From: a virus
Length of the DNA: 33,694 bases
Virus record (IMG/VR): IMGVR_UViG_3300050015_000298
Span: 1 to 33,694 of that record
Strand: one strand, 5' to 3'
Part shown: piece by piece, positions 1-6,333 of the stretch
Layout of the letters: each line of letters starts with the position of its first letter
How positions within the stretch are numbered: position 1 is the first letter of the stretch
Notes under the pieces: model-generated
Told to the model about the DNA's origin: nothing
What the model saw: the letters and a program-made list of their open reading frames with translations, nothing else
Databases searched by the model: none
Translations under genes and position numbers: made by a program

Positions 1-930
1 GCTTCACAGATATTCGAAGCGACTCAGAGCTTTTTAGCAAAGAATCCACCTAAGAGACTGTACCTACTCTCCGCCACGCCGGTGCCAAAACCCATGAGCA
101 TGTGGGCGATAGGAACCTTGTTCGGAGCCAAGTGGGATTTCAACCAGTTCAGAGAAACGTATTATACAGAAATCAGAATGGGATTGAGAAGAGTCTGGAT
201 ACCCAAGAAAGGAGACGCCATAAAGCAGAGGCTAGCCGGTGTGGTCCAGAAATTCGGATACACAGGTGGGCTCAACGACTTCTTCGATGTCCCAGAGCAG
301 ACCCATAAGGTCGTCGAGATTGAGCTCAGCGCAGAGCAAAAGAGGGCAGTGGCTAATCTTATGTTCGAGGAGGCAGACCCGCTTGTAAGGCGCTCCAGGC
401 TTCGTACGATCGAGAATGGAGTGCTATACGGCAAGAAGGTTGACCAGATAGACGAAAAAACCGACCAAATGAGCAAAAAGACGACCATTTTCAAGTCCAA
501 TAAGATAGATTATATCCTAGAAAGGGCTATGGAGTTCCCCAAATTACTGATTTTCGCTAATTACACGGCTCAGATTTTAGAAATTGAGAAAGCCTTGAAG
601 GACGAAGGGTACAATGTTTCTACTTTAACCGGCGCAACAAAAGATAGGACTTTCCTCAAAACGGTCGACGAGAGTCCAGAACCGCATATCATTGTCGCCC
701 AGAGCTCCATATCGGCGGGGTACGAATTACCAAGTTTCCCTTGCGTGATATACGCCTCAAAGAGTTGGAGGTTTGTGGACTACGAGCAAAGCCTGGGCCG
801 GGTGCTGCGCGCAAACCATTTAAAGAAGAATTTATACATCCACCTCGTTGTCCCGGGGTGCGACAAAGATTGTCATGACACCATTATGGGTGGCCAAGAC
901 TTTCAAGAAAAATTAACATTAAATATATGA
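1..930 (+). CDS. Superfamily 2 DNA helicase, C-terminal part (5' truncated by window edge)
   Basis: The reading frame is open from base 1, so the gene starts upstream of the window. The first in-frame ATG (82) lies inside the helicase core: it is preceded in frame by LYLLSATPVPKP, a typical motif III (SAT). The RecA-like second domain follows, with LLIFANYTAQILEIEKAL (motif IV region), IIVAQSSISAGYELP (motif V region) and YEQSLGRVLRANH, which fits motif VI (QxxGRxxR) with its arginine finger. This is the layout of SNF2/DEAD-like ATP-dependent helicases that phages use in replication, recombination or promoter melting; the substrate cannot be told from this part. The stop overlaps the next start in an ATGA, so the two genes are translationally coupled. 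Confidence 0.85.
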   Translation, partial: ASQIFEATQSFLAKNPPKRLYLLSATPVPKPMSMWAIGTLFGAKWDFNQFRETYYTEIRMGLRRVWIPKKGDAIKQRLAGVVQKFGYTGGLNDFFDVPEQTHKVVEIELSAEQKRAVANLMFEEADPLVRRSRLRTIENGVLYGKKVDQIDEKTDQMSKKTTIFKSNKIDYILERAMEFPKLLIFANYTAQILEIEKALKDEGYNVSTLTGATKDRTFLKTVDESPEPHIIVAQSSISAGYELPSFPCVIYASKSWRFVDYEQSLGRVLRANHLKKNLYIHLVVPGCDKDCHDTIMGGQDFQEKLTLNI

Positions 931-1115
931 ACGAACCAAAATTTAAATTAGGCGAGGTAGTCGTATACAAAAATCCGGATAGTTCTTATTACCGTCAGTA
1001 TACGATAAGTAGCGCAGAGTATGAGTCGCAAATTACGAGACCACGATGGCGATATTTTCTTAGCGACACTCATTTCTACTTTGTAGAAGAAGACGATTTA
1101 ATCAAAATTAATTAA
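927..1115 (+). CDS. Hypothetical protein, 62 aa
   Basis: A 62-residue protein starting inside the stop of the helicase gene (ATGA overlap), which supports both the frame and the start. The N-terminal part (KFKLGEVVVYK) reads like a short SH3-like or KOW-like beta barrel: a lysine-rich strand, then GEVV and several aromatic residues (YYRQY, WRYFL, FYFVEE). No family is recognised. It probably acts as a small accessory protein of the replication operon. Confidence 0.7.
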   Translation: MNEPKFKLGEVVVYKNPDSSYYRQYTISSAEYESQITRPRWRYFLSDTHFYFVEEDDLIKIN

Positions 1116-1119
1116 AATT

Positions 1120-1302
1120 ATGTTTAAAGATTTACCAGAGGGAGAAACACATTCATTTTTAGACAAAGACTGGGTCAGCGACTGTTGCGGTTCTGAAATA
1201 TGGCAAAGAGAAGCGGTCGGTGGCAGTCCTTTTGTCTGTGGCAATTGTGGAAAACAATGCCAACCTAAACAATTACATGATATTAAAATTGAAAAAGCAT
1301 GA
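1120..1302 (+). CDS. Small zinc-ribbon-like protein, 60 aa
   Basis: A 60-residue protein with two cysteine pairs, DCCGSEIW near residues 21-28 and VCGNCGKQC near residues 39-47. The spacing suits a single zinc-binding knuckle or ribbon, which commonly binds nucleic acid or protein. The second CxxCGK knuckle is the clearer one. The start lies 4 bases after the previous stop, behind an A/T-rich stretch with no SD. Its stop overlaps the following ATG as ATGA. The function is not known. Confidence 0.65.
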   Translation: MFKDLPEGETHSFLDKDWVSDCCGSEIWQREAVGGSPFVCGNCGKQCQPKQLHDIKIEKA

Positions 1303-1373
1303 AGATACAAATAACAGGAGTCGTTAGTAATAAAAAGATGCCTTGGGATTTGTTGGAGAAATTAGAGAAATAA
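1299..1373 (+). CDS. Possible micro-ORF, 24 aa
   Basis: An ATGA overlap with the previous stop opens a 24-residue frame reading MKIQITGVVSNKKMPWDLLE and ending in KLEK. The coupling geometry matches its neighbours and the frame ends just before the next gene, so it fits the operon. The peptide is very short and no family is recognised. It may instead be a chance frame. Confidence 0.35.
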   Translation: MKIQITGVVSNKKMPWDLLEKLEK

Positions 1374-1387
1374 TTAAATAAAACAAA

Positions 1388-1537
1388 ATGAAAACCCTAA
1401 ATTTCGTTGTAGAAGAAAATGTACCGGTTGAAGATTGGTTCAAAGACAATAAATACTCCGCACATAAAATTCCTGACCTCCCCGATACATTTGCGATTGT
1501 GAAGGTTGAGGAGGTTAAGGCGGAGGAAAAGATATGA
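1388..1537 (+). CDS. Hypothetical acidic protein, 49 aa
   Basis: A 49-residue frame starting MKTLNFVVEENVPVEDWF and ending VEEVKAEEKI. It lies between two coupled genes with no spare space, and its TGA overlaps the next ATG (ATGA). The N-terminal strand, acidic middle and Val/Glu-rich tail suggest a small folded protein. No family is recognised. Confidence 0.55.
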   Translation: MKTLNFVVEENVPVEDWFKDNKYSAHKIPDLPDTFAIVKVEEVKAEEKI

Positions 1538-1800
1538 TTATAAATGGATTACATTATAGTGAGTTCTGTAATTGCCGAGAATGTAAACTTGCAAGAGTCG
1601 GAACGCAGGAAATAGAAATAGGGTCTACGAAATTAAAAATAAAGAAAATGAATAAAGAAAAAGAAACTAAAATTGCAGAAGCTTTATACGAAATTGCCAG
1701 AGCAGTAGCAAGATTGAAGAACAATGAATGTGGCAACAGTGGAGAAATTTGGTTTAATGATTTAGACCAAGACTATTTAGAAGCCATTTTAGAAGAATAA
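1534..1800 (+). CDS. Hypothetical protein, 88 aa, Cys-rich start and helical body
   Basis: An 88-residue protein with an N-terminal CNCREC cluster (residues 12-17), then a charged helical region (NKEKETKIAEALYEIARAVA) and an acidic C-terminus (LDQDYLEAILEE). The start is fixed by the ATGA overlap with the previous gene. An internal ATG at 1648 could give a 50-residue protein without the cysteines. No family is recognised. Confidence 0.6.
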   Translation: MIINGLHYSEFCNCRECKLARVGTQEIEIGSTKLKIKKMNKEKETKIAEALYEIARAVARLKNNECGNSGEIWFNDLDQDYLEAILEE

Positions 1801-1837
1801 TAATTAACTCCATTTATTTGGAAAACATTTTAAGGGT

Positions 1838-2107
1838 ATGAATCAAGAATATAATAAAATGAAAGGATATTTAATAATGTCAAGTGAGGGGTTAAGACAG
1901 GTTGGGATAAAAGGTAGAGTTGATAAGCTAAAAGAAGATTTGAGGATAAAGTTGCTTGAAATATCTTCTGAATATCTGGCATTAAGTAAAATCAGAGACC
2001 ACGAAGATAGGGGCAAAAAAGTCCACCGAAGTCATCACGATTTGTTTAATGATTATACGGAAAAAGTTTACAAATTGTTTAGAAAAATAAATAATACTTA
2101 TTATTAA
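1838..2107 (+). CDS. Hypothetical charged helical protein, 89 aa
   Basis: An 89-residue, mostly helical and highly charged protein (KLKEDLRIKLLEISSEYLAL, then a His-rich KVHRSHHD segment). The start is uncertain: ATG at 1838 follows a weak AAGGG purine stretch, and ATG at 1859 would give MKGYLIMSSEG. Its TAA is followed directly by a run of nine C bases, odd in this A/T-rich stretch. No family is recognised. Confidence 0.55.
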   Translation: MNQEYNKMKGYLIMSSEGLRQVGIKGRVDKLKEDLRIKLLEISSEYLALSKIRDHEDRGKKVHRSHHDLFNDYTEKVYKLFRKINNTYY

Positions 2108-2116
2108 CCCCCCCCC
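2108..2116. repeat. Homopolymer run of nine C
   Basis: Nine consecutive C bases directly after the stop codon of the preceding gene, in an otherwise A/T-rich region. It lies outside any frame called here. It could be a slippage-prone tract or a sequencing or assembly artefact. Confidence 0.6.
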
Positions 2117-2149
2117 ACATTTAGAGATAAAATTAAATTAAAAAAGAAG

Positions 2150-2284
2150 ATGAAAAAAGAAAAGAAAAAGCCAAAAGTAAAAAGGCATAGGCATAAATGG
2201 GAGGTTGTAGATTATGTTGATTGTCCAAAATGCGGTTTTTCAGGAGAGGTTGTTATGTGTGAGTGTGGAGAGGAAAAAGAATAA
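2150..2284 (+). CDS. Small basic zinc-knuckle protein, 44 aa
   Basis: A 44-residue frame opening with a very basic stretch (KKEKKKPKVKRHRHKW), followed by DCPKCGF and, ten residues on, MCECGEE. Two CxxC-type pairs make a compact zinc ribbon with a basic tail, a usual design for a nucleic-acid-binding protein. The ATG follows an AAAAAAGAAG purine stretch. It lies in the run of tiny genes between the helicase and the sugar dehydratase. Its specific role is unknown. Confidence 0.6.
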   Translation: MKKEKKKPKVKRHRHKWEVVDYVDCPKCGFSGEVVMCECGEEKE

Positions 2285-2320
2285 CCCCTAAAAAAGACAA
2301 ACCGCAATAATAATTAAAGA

Positions 2321-2332
2321 CTCCGCAAGGAG
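2321..2332 (+). promoter_or_regulatory. SD sequence in a CTCC-GCAA-GGAG hairpin
   Basis: CTCC and GGAG pair across a GCAA tetraloop, a stable GNRA loop. The GGAG is also the SD of the gene starting at 2343, so the ribosome site can be hidden in a small hairpin. Confidence 0.5.
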
Positions 2333-2342
2333 AAGAAATAAT

Positions 2343-2498
2343 ATGGAAAAAATAACAACGTACAAAGCAACAGTGATACAGCAACCAGATATTTATGATG
2401 CAACAGATTTTAGATTACAAAAAGTTATTGAAAAAATCAATGAAATAGTAGAGTGGATAAACAAAATAGAGAATAGAGGTATTGTAGTATTAAATTAA
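2343..2498 (+). CDS. Hypothetical protein, 51 aa
   Basis: A 51-residue frame starting MEKITTYKATVIQQPDIYD, with a central amphipathic helix (QKVIEKINEIVEWINKIEN). The SD AAGGAG lies 10 bases before the ATG and is part of a GCAA-loop hairpin, which supports a real, possibly regulated, start. No family is recognised. Confidence 0.55.
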   Translation: MEKITTYKATVIQQPDIYDATDFRLQKVIEKINEIVEWINKIENRGIVVLN

Positions 2499-2500
2499 AA

Positions 2501-2521
2501 CCTCCTCGTATAAGGTGGAGG
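2501..2521 (+). promoter_or_regulatory. SD sequence in a CCTCC/GGAGG hairpin
   Basis: CCTCC at 2501-2505 can pair with GGAGG at 2517-2521, which is the SD for the dehydratase gene at 2534. The 11-base loop makes it weaker than the hairpin at 2321, but the design is the same: the SD forms the 3' arm. Confidence 0.45.
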
Positions 2522-2533
2522 AAGAAGAAATAT

Positions 2534-3556
2534 ATGAAAAGAGTTTTACTTACAGGAGCTTCCGGTGCGATTGGCGTGCACGTGATGGCTCATTTAATGG
2601 AGTGGACTGACTGGAGCATTGTGGCTTTAGACAGTTTTGACATAGACCACAAGGGATATTTCGACAGAATTACCAGGATCTGCAAAAATCACTCTAATTG
2701 GGTTCCAAAAATAAAGATATTTACCCATGATTTAAACGCACCAATAACCGACAGGGAGATAGAGCAGATTGGCCATATAGATTATATCCTTAATTTAGCT
2801 TCTAGGTCTGATGTACAAAATTCAATAGTAGACCCGGCGCCATTTGTCAAAAATAACGTCAACCTGATGCTGAATATTTTGGACTATGCCGTTAAAGCCA
2901 AGCCGGAAGTCTTCTTGCACTTCTCAACAGACGAAGTCTATGGCCCGGCGCCTAAAGACTCCCCCGGGCATCCAGAGTGGGATGTCATACTCCCCTCTAA
3001 CCCGTACAGCGCCTCTAAAGCCTGTCAGGAGGCTCTAGCGATAGCGTGGTGGAGGTCTTATGGGCTGCCGTTGATAATTACGAACACCATGAATAACTTT
3101 GGAGAAATGCAGGCGCCCTCTAAATTCCCAGCTTTCATTCAGCAGTGTATAGAGCACGACGCGTTTATCCCAGTCCATGCCTCAAAAAGCGGTGAAATAG
3201 GTTCCAGATATTATATCCATTCCAGAAACACGGCCGATGCTATCCTATTTATTTTGAAAAATATAAAACCAACTGTACACGGGCTCGGGGAAATAGATAG
3301 GCCGACAAGGTTAAATATCGTTGGCGATAAACAGATTGATAATATGGAGCTGGTACATATTATTGCCGGACTAATGGGTAAAGAAGCTAAGCCTGGGTTA
3401 GTTTATTTCCATGACGGCAACCCCGGGCACGATTTGCATTACGGATTAGACGGAACAAAATTAAAAGAGCTGGGGTGGAAATCCCCGGTCTCGTTCGAAG
3501 ATAGTATGAAGCATACAATTAATTGGCAGAGGCAAAACCCCGAATGGATGAGCTAG
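2534..3556 (+). CDS. NAD-dependent sugar-nucleotide dehydratase/epimerase (RmlB-like extended SDR)
   Basis: A 340-residue extended short-chain dehydrogenase/reductase. The Rossmann NAD-binding motif TGASGAIG is at residues 7-14. The active-site strand STDEVYG (T132, D133, E134) is the signature seen in dTDP-glucose 4,6-dehydratases, and the catalytic pair Y158/K162 sits in PYSASK. Length and motif order match the full-length family, so the enzyme should be active. It would oxidise C4 of an NDP-hexose and lead to 4-keto-6-deoxy sugars; an epimerase or decarboxylase role on a related sugar is possible. It has a strong GGAGG SD within a hairpin. A sugar enzyme is unusual among replication genes and may supply a donor for the two-domain glycosyltransferase at 18431-20146 (inference). 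Confidence 0.85.
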   Translation: MKRVLLTGASGAIGVHVMAHLMEWTDWSIVALDSFDIDHKGYFDRITRICKNHSNWVPKIKIFTHDLNAPITDREIEQIGHIDYILNLASRSDVQNSIVDPAPFVKNNVNLMLNILDYAVKAKPEVFLHFSTDEVYGPAPKDSPGHPEWDVILPSNPYSASKACQEALAIAWWRSYGLPLIITNTMNNFGEMQAPSKFPAFIQQCIEHDAFIPVHASKSGEIGSRYYIHSRNTADAILFILKNIKPTVHGLGEIDRPTRLNIVGDKQIDNMELVHIIAGLMGKEAKPGLVYFHDGNPGHDLHYGLDGTKLKELGWKSPVSFEDSMKHTINWQRQNPEWMS

Positions 3557-3559
3557 CTA

Positions 3560-3588
3560 TTGACAGCGACACCGACATAGAATATAAT
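3560..3588 (+). promoter_or_regulatory. Consensus sigma70 promoter
   Basis: TTGACA at 3560-3565, a spacer of exactly 17 bases, and TATAAT at 3583-3588: a perfect match to the housekeeping-sigma consensus. It begins 4 bases after the dehydratase stop and lies in an 85-base gap. The expected transcript start is near 3595 and would drive the operon from 3642 to 6511. Confidence 0.75.
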
Positions 3589-3641
3589 TAAAGAGAACTG
3601 GTGAATAGCGACTAAGGTGAAAAAGGACAACCGTCTATTTA

Positions 3642-4064
3642 ATGACTTATCAACCTTATAAGATGGTCAGCCAGTATCATAAACTAATGAGCAAGCCTGA
3701 AGCCAAGTGGCAGATCGTTTTCAACCAATATTTGAGAGAGAAAAAGTTCCATGGGTTCTTCGAGCTCAAGCAAACCCTCTCTGAAATATTCCCATTCTCT
3801 AAGATCGAAACTGTACAGTGGGAGGGTCTGCAAGCAACAGAAAAAAATGGGCTAGTGTGGAAAATATCAGACGAAGACCAGAGACAAAAGCCATGCGATT
3901 GCCTAAGTATCCCGCCGCTACCTTCTTACCTAGTTATAAAATTCAAAGATGGGTTTTATGTTATCCGGTTTAAAAAGATAGTTGATTTGCGGGACAAGGG
4001 AGTTATATCTATAAGTCGAGTAGATGTAGCAAAAATAGCAGAAAAAATAATTAAAATAAATTAA
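3642..4064 (+). CDS. Probable PD-(D/E)XK nuclease, RecU-like Holliday junction resolvase
   Basis: A 140-residue protein whose layout fits small phage RecU-type resolvases. An N-terminal helix carries a glutamate (E20 in PEAKWQIVFNQYL), followed by a strand with an ExK triad (FFELK, E41 and K43). A glutamine comes next (ETVQW, Q59), then KISDEDQRQKPCDCLSI (D86 in the KPxDC position) and LPSYLVIKFKDGFYVIRF. Such enzymes cut branched DNA during replication and packaging. The match is by motif pattern only and the protein is short, so a related PD-(D/E)XK nuclease without resolvase activity is possible. It is the first gene after the consensus promoter, and its stop is followed by the one-base junction TAACATG. 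Confidence 0.5.
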   Translation: MTYQPYKMVSQYHKLMSKPEAKWQIVFNQYLREKKFHGFFELKQTLSEIFPFSKIETVQWEGLQATEKNGLVWKISDEDQRQKPCDCLSIPPLPSYLVIKFKDGFYVIRFKKIVDLRDKGVISISRVDVAKIAEKIIKIN

Positions 4065-4065
4065 C

Positions 4066-4257
4066 ATGAATGTAAAAGTTGAAAGAAGTAAAAAGCTTCG
4101 TGAGGCAGCGATGCCAGAAGTCAAAAAATTAGTTAAAAAGTTTGGCAGGTCTACGGTCTCTGGCTGTCTGCAAAGACTGAGAGACTACGAGAAAAAAGTC
4201 GAAATATTAAAACAAAAAAAGCAAGAAATTGCTCAATTAGAAAAAGAAATAAAATAA
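4066..4257 (+). CDS. Hypothetical basic coiled-coil protein, 63 aa
   Basis: A 63-residue, lysine-rich, all-helical protein. Residues 17-38 (PEVKKLVKKFGRSTVSGCLQ) could form a small helix-turn-helix. The rest (DYEKKVEILKQKKQEIAQLE) is a clear coiled coil. Start and stop sit in TAACATG junctions on both sides, marking it as part of a translationally linked operon. It may bind DNA as a dimer, but no family is recognised. Confidence 0.65.
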   Translation: MNVKVERSKKLREAAMPEVKKLVKKFGRSTVSGCLQRLRDYEKKVEILKQKKQEIAQLEKEIK

Positions 4258-4258
4258 C

Positions 4259-4492
4259 ATGCCAAAAGAAATAAAAGAAACCGAAGAACAGAGAATTTAT
4301 AGGGAAACAATAGAAAAGATAGCTGGCAACATCTCTTCGCTTGCAAAATCAGTTCATTCCTTATTGAGCGGTCCACTAAAGAAAAAAGCATTGATTGTTT
4401 TATTGGCAAGCAGCGCTCGTTTGCCACAAAACACAGTCGAAGCCGTTTTGGTCGCTTTAGAGGATTTAGAGAAAGATTGGTTAAATAAATAA
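4259..4492 (+). CDS. Hypothetical helical protein, 77 aa
   Basis: A 77-residue helical protein: a charged N-terminus (KEIKETEEQRIYRETIEKIA), a Ser/Leu-rich helix, and an Ala/Val/Leu-rich C-terminal half (KKKALIVLLASSARLPQNTV, then EAVLVALEDLEKDWL). The segment around residues 39-65 resembles a small helical bundle or HTH fold, but no family is recognised. It sits between two TAACATG junctions. Confidence 0.65.
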   Translation: MPKEIKETEEQRIYRETIEKIAGNISSLAKSVHSLLSGPLKKKALIVLLASSARLPQNTVEAVLVALEDLEKDWLNK

Positions 4493-4493
4493 C

Positions 4494-4658
4494 ATGAAAA
4501 GAATATCCGCACCAATGACAAGGGTAAACACGAGGATTACCCCCGAGCAACATAAATTTATTAAGGACCAGGCCAAGAAAACTAAGCGGACAGAGGGAGA
4601 GGTTTTCAGGTTGGCTCTTGATACTTATATAAATAGAATATTTGACCTTAAAAAATAA
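4494..4658 (+). CDS. Ribbon-helix-helix DNA-binding protein, 54 aa
   Basis: A 54-residue frame with the classic MetJ/Arc/CopG plan. A short basic strand (TRVNTRI, residues 9-15) is followed by helix A (TPEQHKFIKDQAKKT) and, after a turn, helix B (TEGEVFRLALDTYI). Such proteins dimerise and place the strand in the DNA major groove, usually as repressors. The protein could therefore regulate its own operon, for example at the promoter at 3560-3588 (inference). Start and stop are set by TAACATG junctions, and the stop lies one base before the next ATG. Confidence 0.7.
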   Translation: MKRISAPMTRVNTRITPEQHKFIKDQAKKTKRTEGEVFRLALDTYINRIFDLKK

Positions 4659-4659
4659 C

Positions 4660-4962
4660 ATGAAAACAATAGCGAACATATATGATGAGTACGCTACCTT
4701 AGACTCTAAAATCAAACAGTTAACCTCTCTCAAAGACGAGCTAAAGGCTAATATTATAGAGGATATGGTGGCAAGAAACCAAGACAAAGCAGAAATGGCT
4801 GTCGGGAGCTTCACTATTGCCAAATTAAAAACTTGGACTTACACCAAGAAGGTAGCCGAGCTCGAAGAGGAATACAAGGCTCGCAAAGCCCAAGAAGAAA
4901 GCACGGGAGATGCCACATTCGTGGAGAAACCCTCGTTAAGATTTACTCAAATTAAATTATAA
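4660..4962 (+). CDS. Hypothetical coiled-coil protein, 100 aa
   Basis: The protein reads MKTIANIYDEYATLDSKIKQ and continues with a long helical region (LTSLKDELKANIIEDMV), a short strand segment (VGSFTIAKLKTWTY), a second helix (KKVAELEEEYKARKAQEES) and a terminal strand (LRFTQIKL). ATG at 4660 is preferred over an upstream in-frame TTG at 4642 because it forms the same TAACATG junction as its neighbours. The helix-strand-helix-strand plan recalls small phage recombination or nuclease-inhibitor proteins, but this is not strong enough to name it. Confidence 0.7.
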   Translation: MKTIANIYDEYATLDSKIKQLTSLKDELKANIIEDMVARNQDKAEMAVGSFTIAKLKTWTYTKKVAELEEEYKARKAQEESTGDATFVEKPSLRFTQIKL

Positions 4963-4966
4963 AAAC

Positions 4967-5488
4967 ATGAAAAATGTAAAAAAAGTATCAAAAGAACTAA
5001 GTGCCAAGTTAGTATCTAAGCCCAAGCCAACAGTTACTATGATTTCGTATAGTATGAAGATGGTAATTCCAACTGGACAATATGCGAATATCCAACCAGA
5101 GATAGTCGTTAAAGCTTCTAACCCTGAAGAGGCCCACGATTATATTGCTAAGCACATGGATAAAATGTGGAAGGAGTATTTTATGGTCAACGAAAGAGTT
5201 AACCAAGAGGCACCAAAAGTGGTTCAACCCATACTTACTCCCGAGGTTATGGCTCCAACTGGTCCGACCGGACCGGTCGCAGAAGCTTCCCCAACCAGTA
5301 ATGTGGCTGTAATTAAAGCCACACAAGCTATTGAGTCCTGCATGAGTCTTGAGGCTTTGGATTTAATTAAAAATCAGATTGAACTATCAGTCAAGTTGGA
5401 TAAAACAGAAAAGCCAAAATTGCGTGACATGGTTACAAATAGGTTTAATGAGTTAAATGCAGATGCCTTTGTCAAAAGAAACTCCTAG
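4967..5488 (+). CDS. Hypothetical recombination-operon protein, 173 aa
   Basis: A 173-residue protein with three parts. A beta-rich N-terminal domain (residues 20-70, ISYSMKMVIPTGQYANIQPE followed by EEAHDYIAKHMDKMWKEYF) comes first. A Pro/Gly/Thr-rich linker follows (MAPTGPTGPVAEASPTS), and the C-terminal part is helical (CMSLEALDLIKNQIELSVK). The N-terminal domain looks like a conserved fold, but I do not recognise a named family. Its end overlaps the nuclease gene by 32 bases, so the two are probably made together and may act together on DNA. The GPTGP linker resembles the late collagen-like genes but is far too short to form a triple helix. Confidence 0.7.
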   Translation: MKNVKKVSKELSAKLVSKPKPTVTMISYSMKMVIPTGQYANIQPEIVVKASNPEEAHDYIAKHMDKMWKEYFMVNERVNQEAPKVVQPILTPEVMAPTGPTGPVAEASPTSNVAVIKATQAIESCMSLEALDLIKNQIELSVKLDKTEKPKLRDMVTNRFNELNADAFVKRNS

Positions 5489-6104
5489 GTTAATCCTCCC
5501 GCGCACATATTTGTCTTGGTCCCAAATGAACTGCTTTTTAACGAGCCCGGCTCGTTTTAGGAAAGAGTATTTTGAGAATGGGCCAAGACTCACTTCCAAG
5601 TATTTGTCTTTTGGAAAAGACGTCCATAAATTAATTGAGGACAACAAGCATAAAGACATTCTCCCCGATTTGGAAGTTTACGACGTGAGAGAGTTAGAAA
5701 TAAAAGTTAATGTCAGGGAAGTGCCAGTTTTAGCTTATATTGATAGCTACGACCCTGATAAGAACGTATTCCGGGACACAAAGACCGGCATAGCACCGTG
5801 GGACAAGGTAAGAGTTATCAAGCTTGGGCAGTTGCCCTTCTACGCCGTCGCGCTAAAGTATAAATACGGTAAAGCCCCAGAGTATTGCCATTTAGATTGG
5901 CTGCAATCCAAAGAAGGGAAGAAAGAAGATGCGGTTGTAGACGACTTTTGGAGGACTAATGAGACTGAATTAAACCTGACCGGGTATATGAAATCATTCC
6001 AAAGGGATTTTGACAAGAGGGAAATTGAAAAAATGGAGGACCTCATTGTAAAAACAGCATGGGGAATCAGCGAGGCATATCAATTATTTTTAAAAGAAAT
6101 CTAA
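5457..6104 (+). CDS. PD-(D/E)XK nuclease, Cas4/RecB-like exonuclease
   Basis: A 215-residue nuclease of the PDDEXK_1 (Cas4/RecB) type. It opens with the usual LSWSQMNCFLTSPARFRKEY, which marks the SxxxxxxxCP-like start of RecB nuclease domains, but no iron-sulfur cysteine set is visible. FGKDVHKLIE gives the helical histidine (H57). YIDSYD gives D96 and FRDTKTG gives D107 and K109, so the triad is D-DxK. GQLPFYAVAL (Q125) is the QxxxY helix. It would degrade or trim DNA ends, probably with the partner protein encoded just upstream. The gene starts inside the previous gene; MPLSKETP, two codons on, is an equally possible start. Confidence 0.8.
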   Translation: MQMPLSKETPRLILPRTYLSWSQMNCFLTSPARFRKEYFENGPRLTSKYLSFGKDVHKLIEDNKHKDILPDLEVYDVRELEIKVNVREVPVLAYIDSYDPDKNVFRDTKTGIAPWDKVRVIKLGQLPFYAVALKYKYGKAPEYCHLDWLQSKEGKKEDAVVDDFWRTNETELNLTGYMKSFQRDFDKREIEKMEDLIVKTAWGISEAYQLFLKEI

Positions 6105-6105
6105 C

Positions 6106-6333
6106 ATGAATCCAGAAGAAATGCAGAAAAAAACTGCTGAAAAAATACAAGCAATAAGCACCCTGTGCAAACAACTGGAGGTTACAATTACTGCCGAGCA
6201 AATGGTGACCGAAAACGGTATTATAAAAACTGTTGTTTTTTACCACGACGAAGAAAAATATGAAGTCGACAAAGAAGAAATTAAAGAACCAAAAAAAAAT
6301 GATTCTCCCAATTTACGGAAAAAAAACGATTAA
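6106..6333 (+). CDS. Hypothetical charged protein, 75 aa
   Basis: A 75-residue protein with an N-terminal helix (QKKTAEKIQAISTLCKQLEV), a beta hairpin (TENGIIKTVVFYHDEEKYEV) and a disordered Lys/Glu/Asn tail. It starts one base after the nuclease stop (TAACATG). Its tail crosses an A9 run (6291-6299) and an A8 run, and overlaps the next gene by 35 bases. No family is recognised. Confidence 0.65.
   Translation: MNPEEMQKKTAEKIQAISTLCKQLEVTITAEQMVTENGIIKTVVFYHDEEKYEVDKEEIKEPKKNDSPNLRKKND

Noticed and set aside
4642-4659. TTG start extending the 100-aa coiled-coil gene upstream
   Set aside because: It would overlap the ribbon-helix-helix gene, while the ATG at 4660 has the same TAACATG junction as its neighbours.
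4233-4823. 196-codon open frame on the - strand
   Set aside because: It lies opposite three tightly coupled + strand genes with TAACATG junctions and a clear ribbon-helix-helix protein. The translation is a low-complexity Leu/Ser/Phe mix typical of antisense frames in A/T-rich genes.
5252-5284. Collagen-like domain in the early 173-aa protein
   Set aside because: Only two GPT/GPV-type triplets occur in a Pro/Thr-rich linker, too few for a triple helix.
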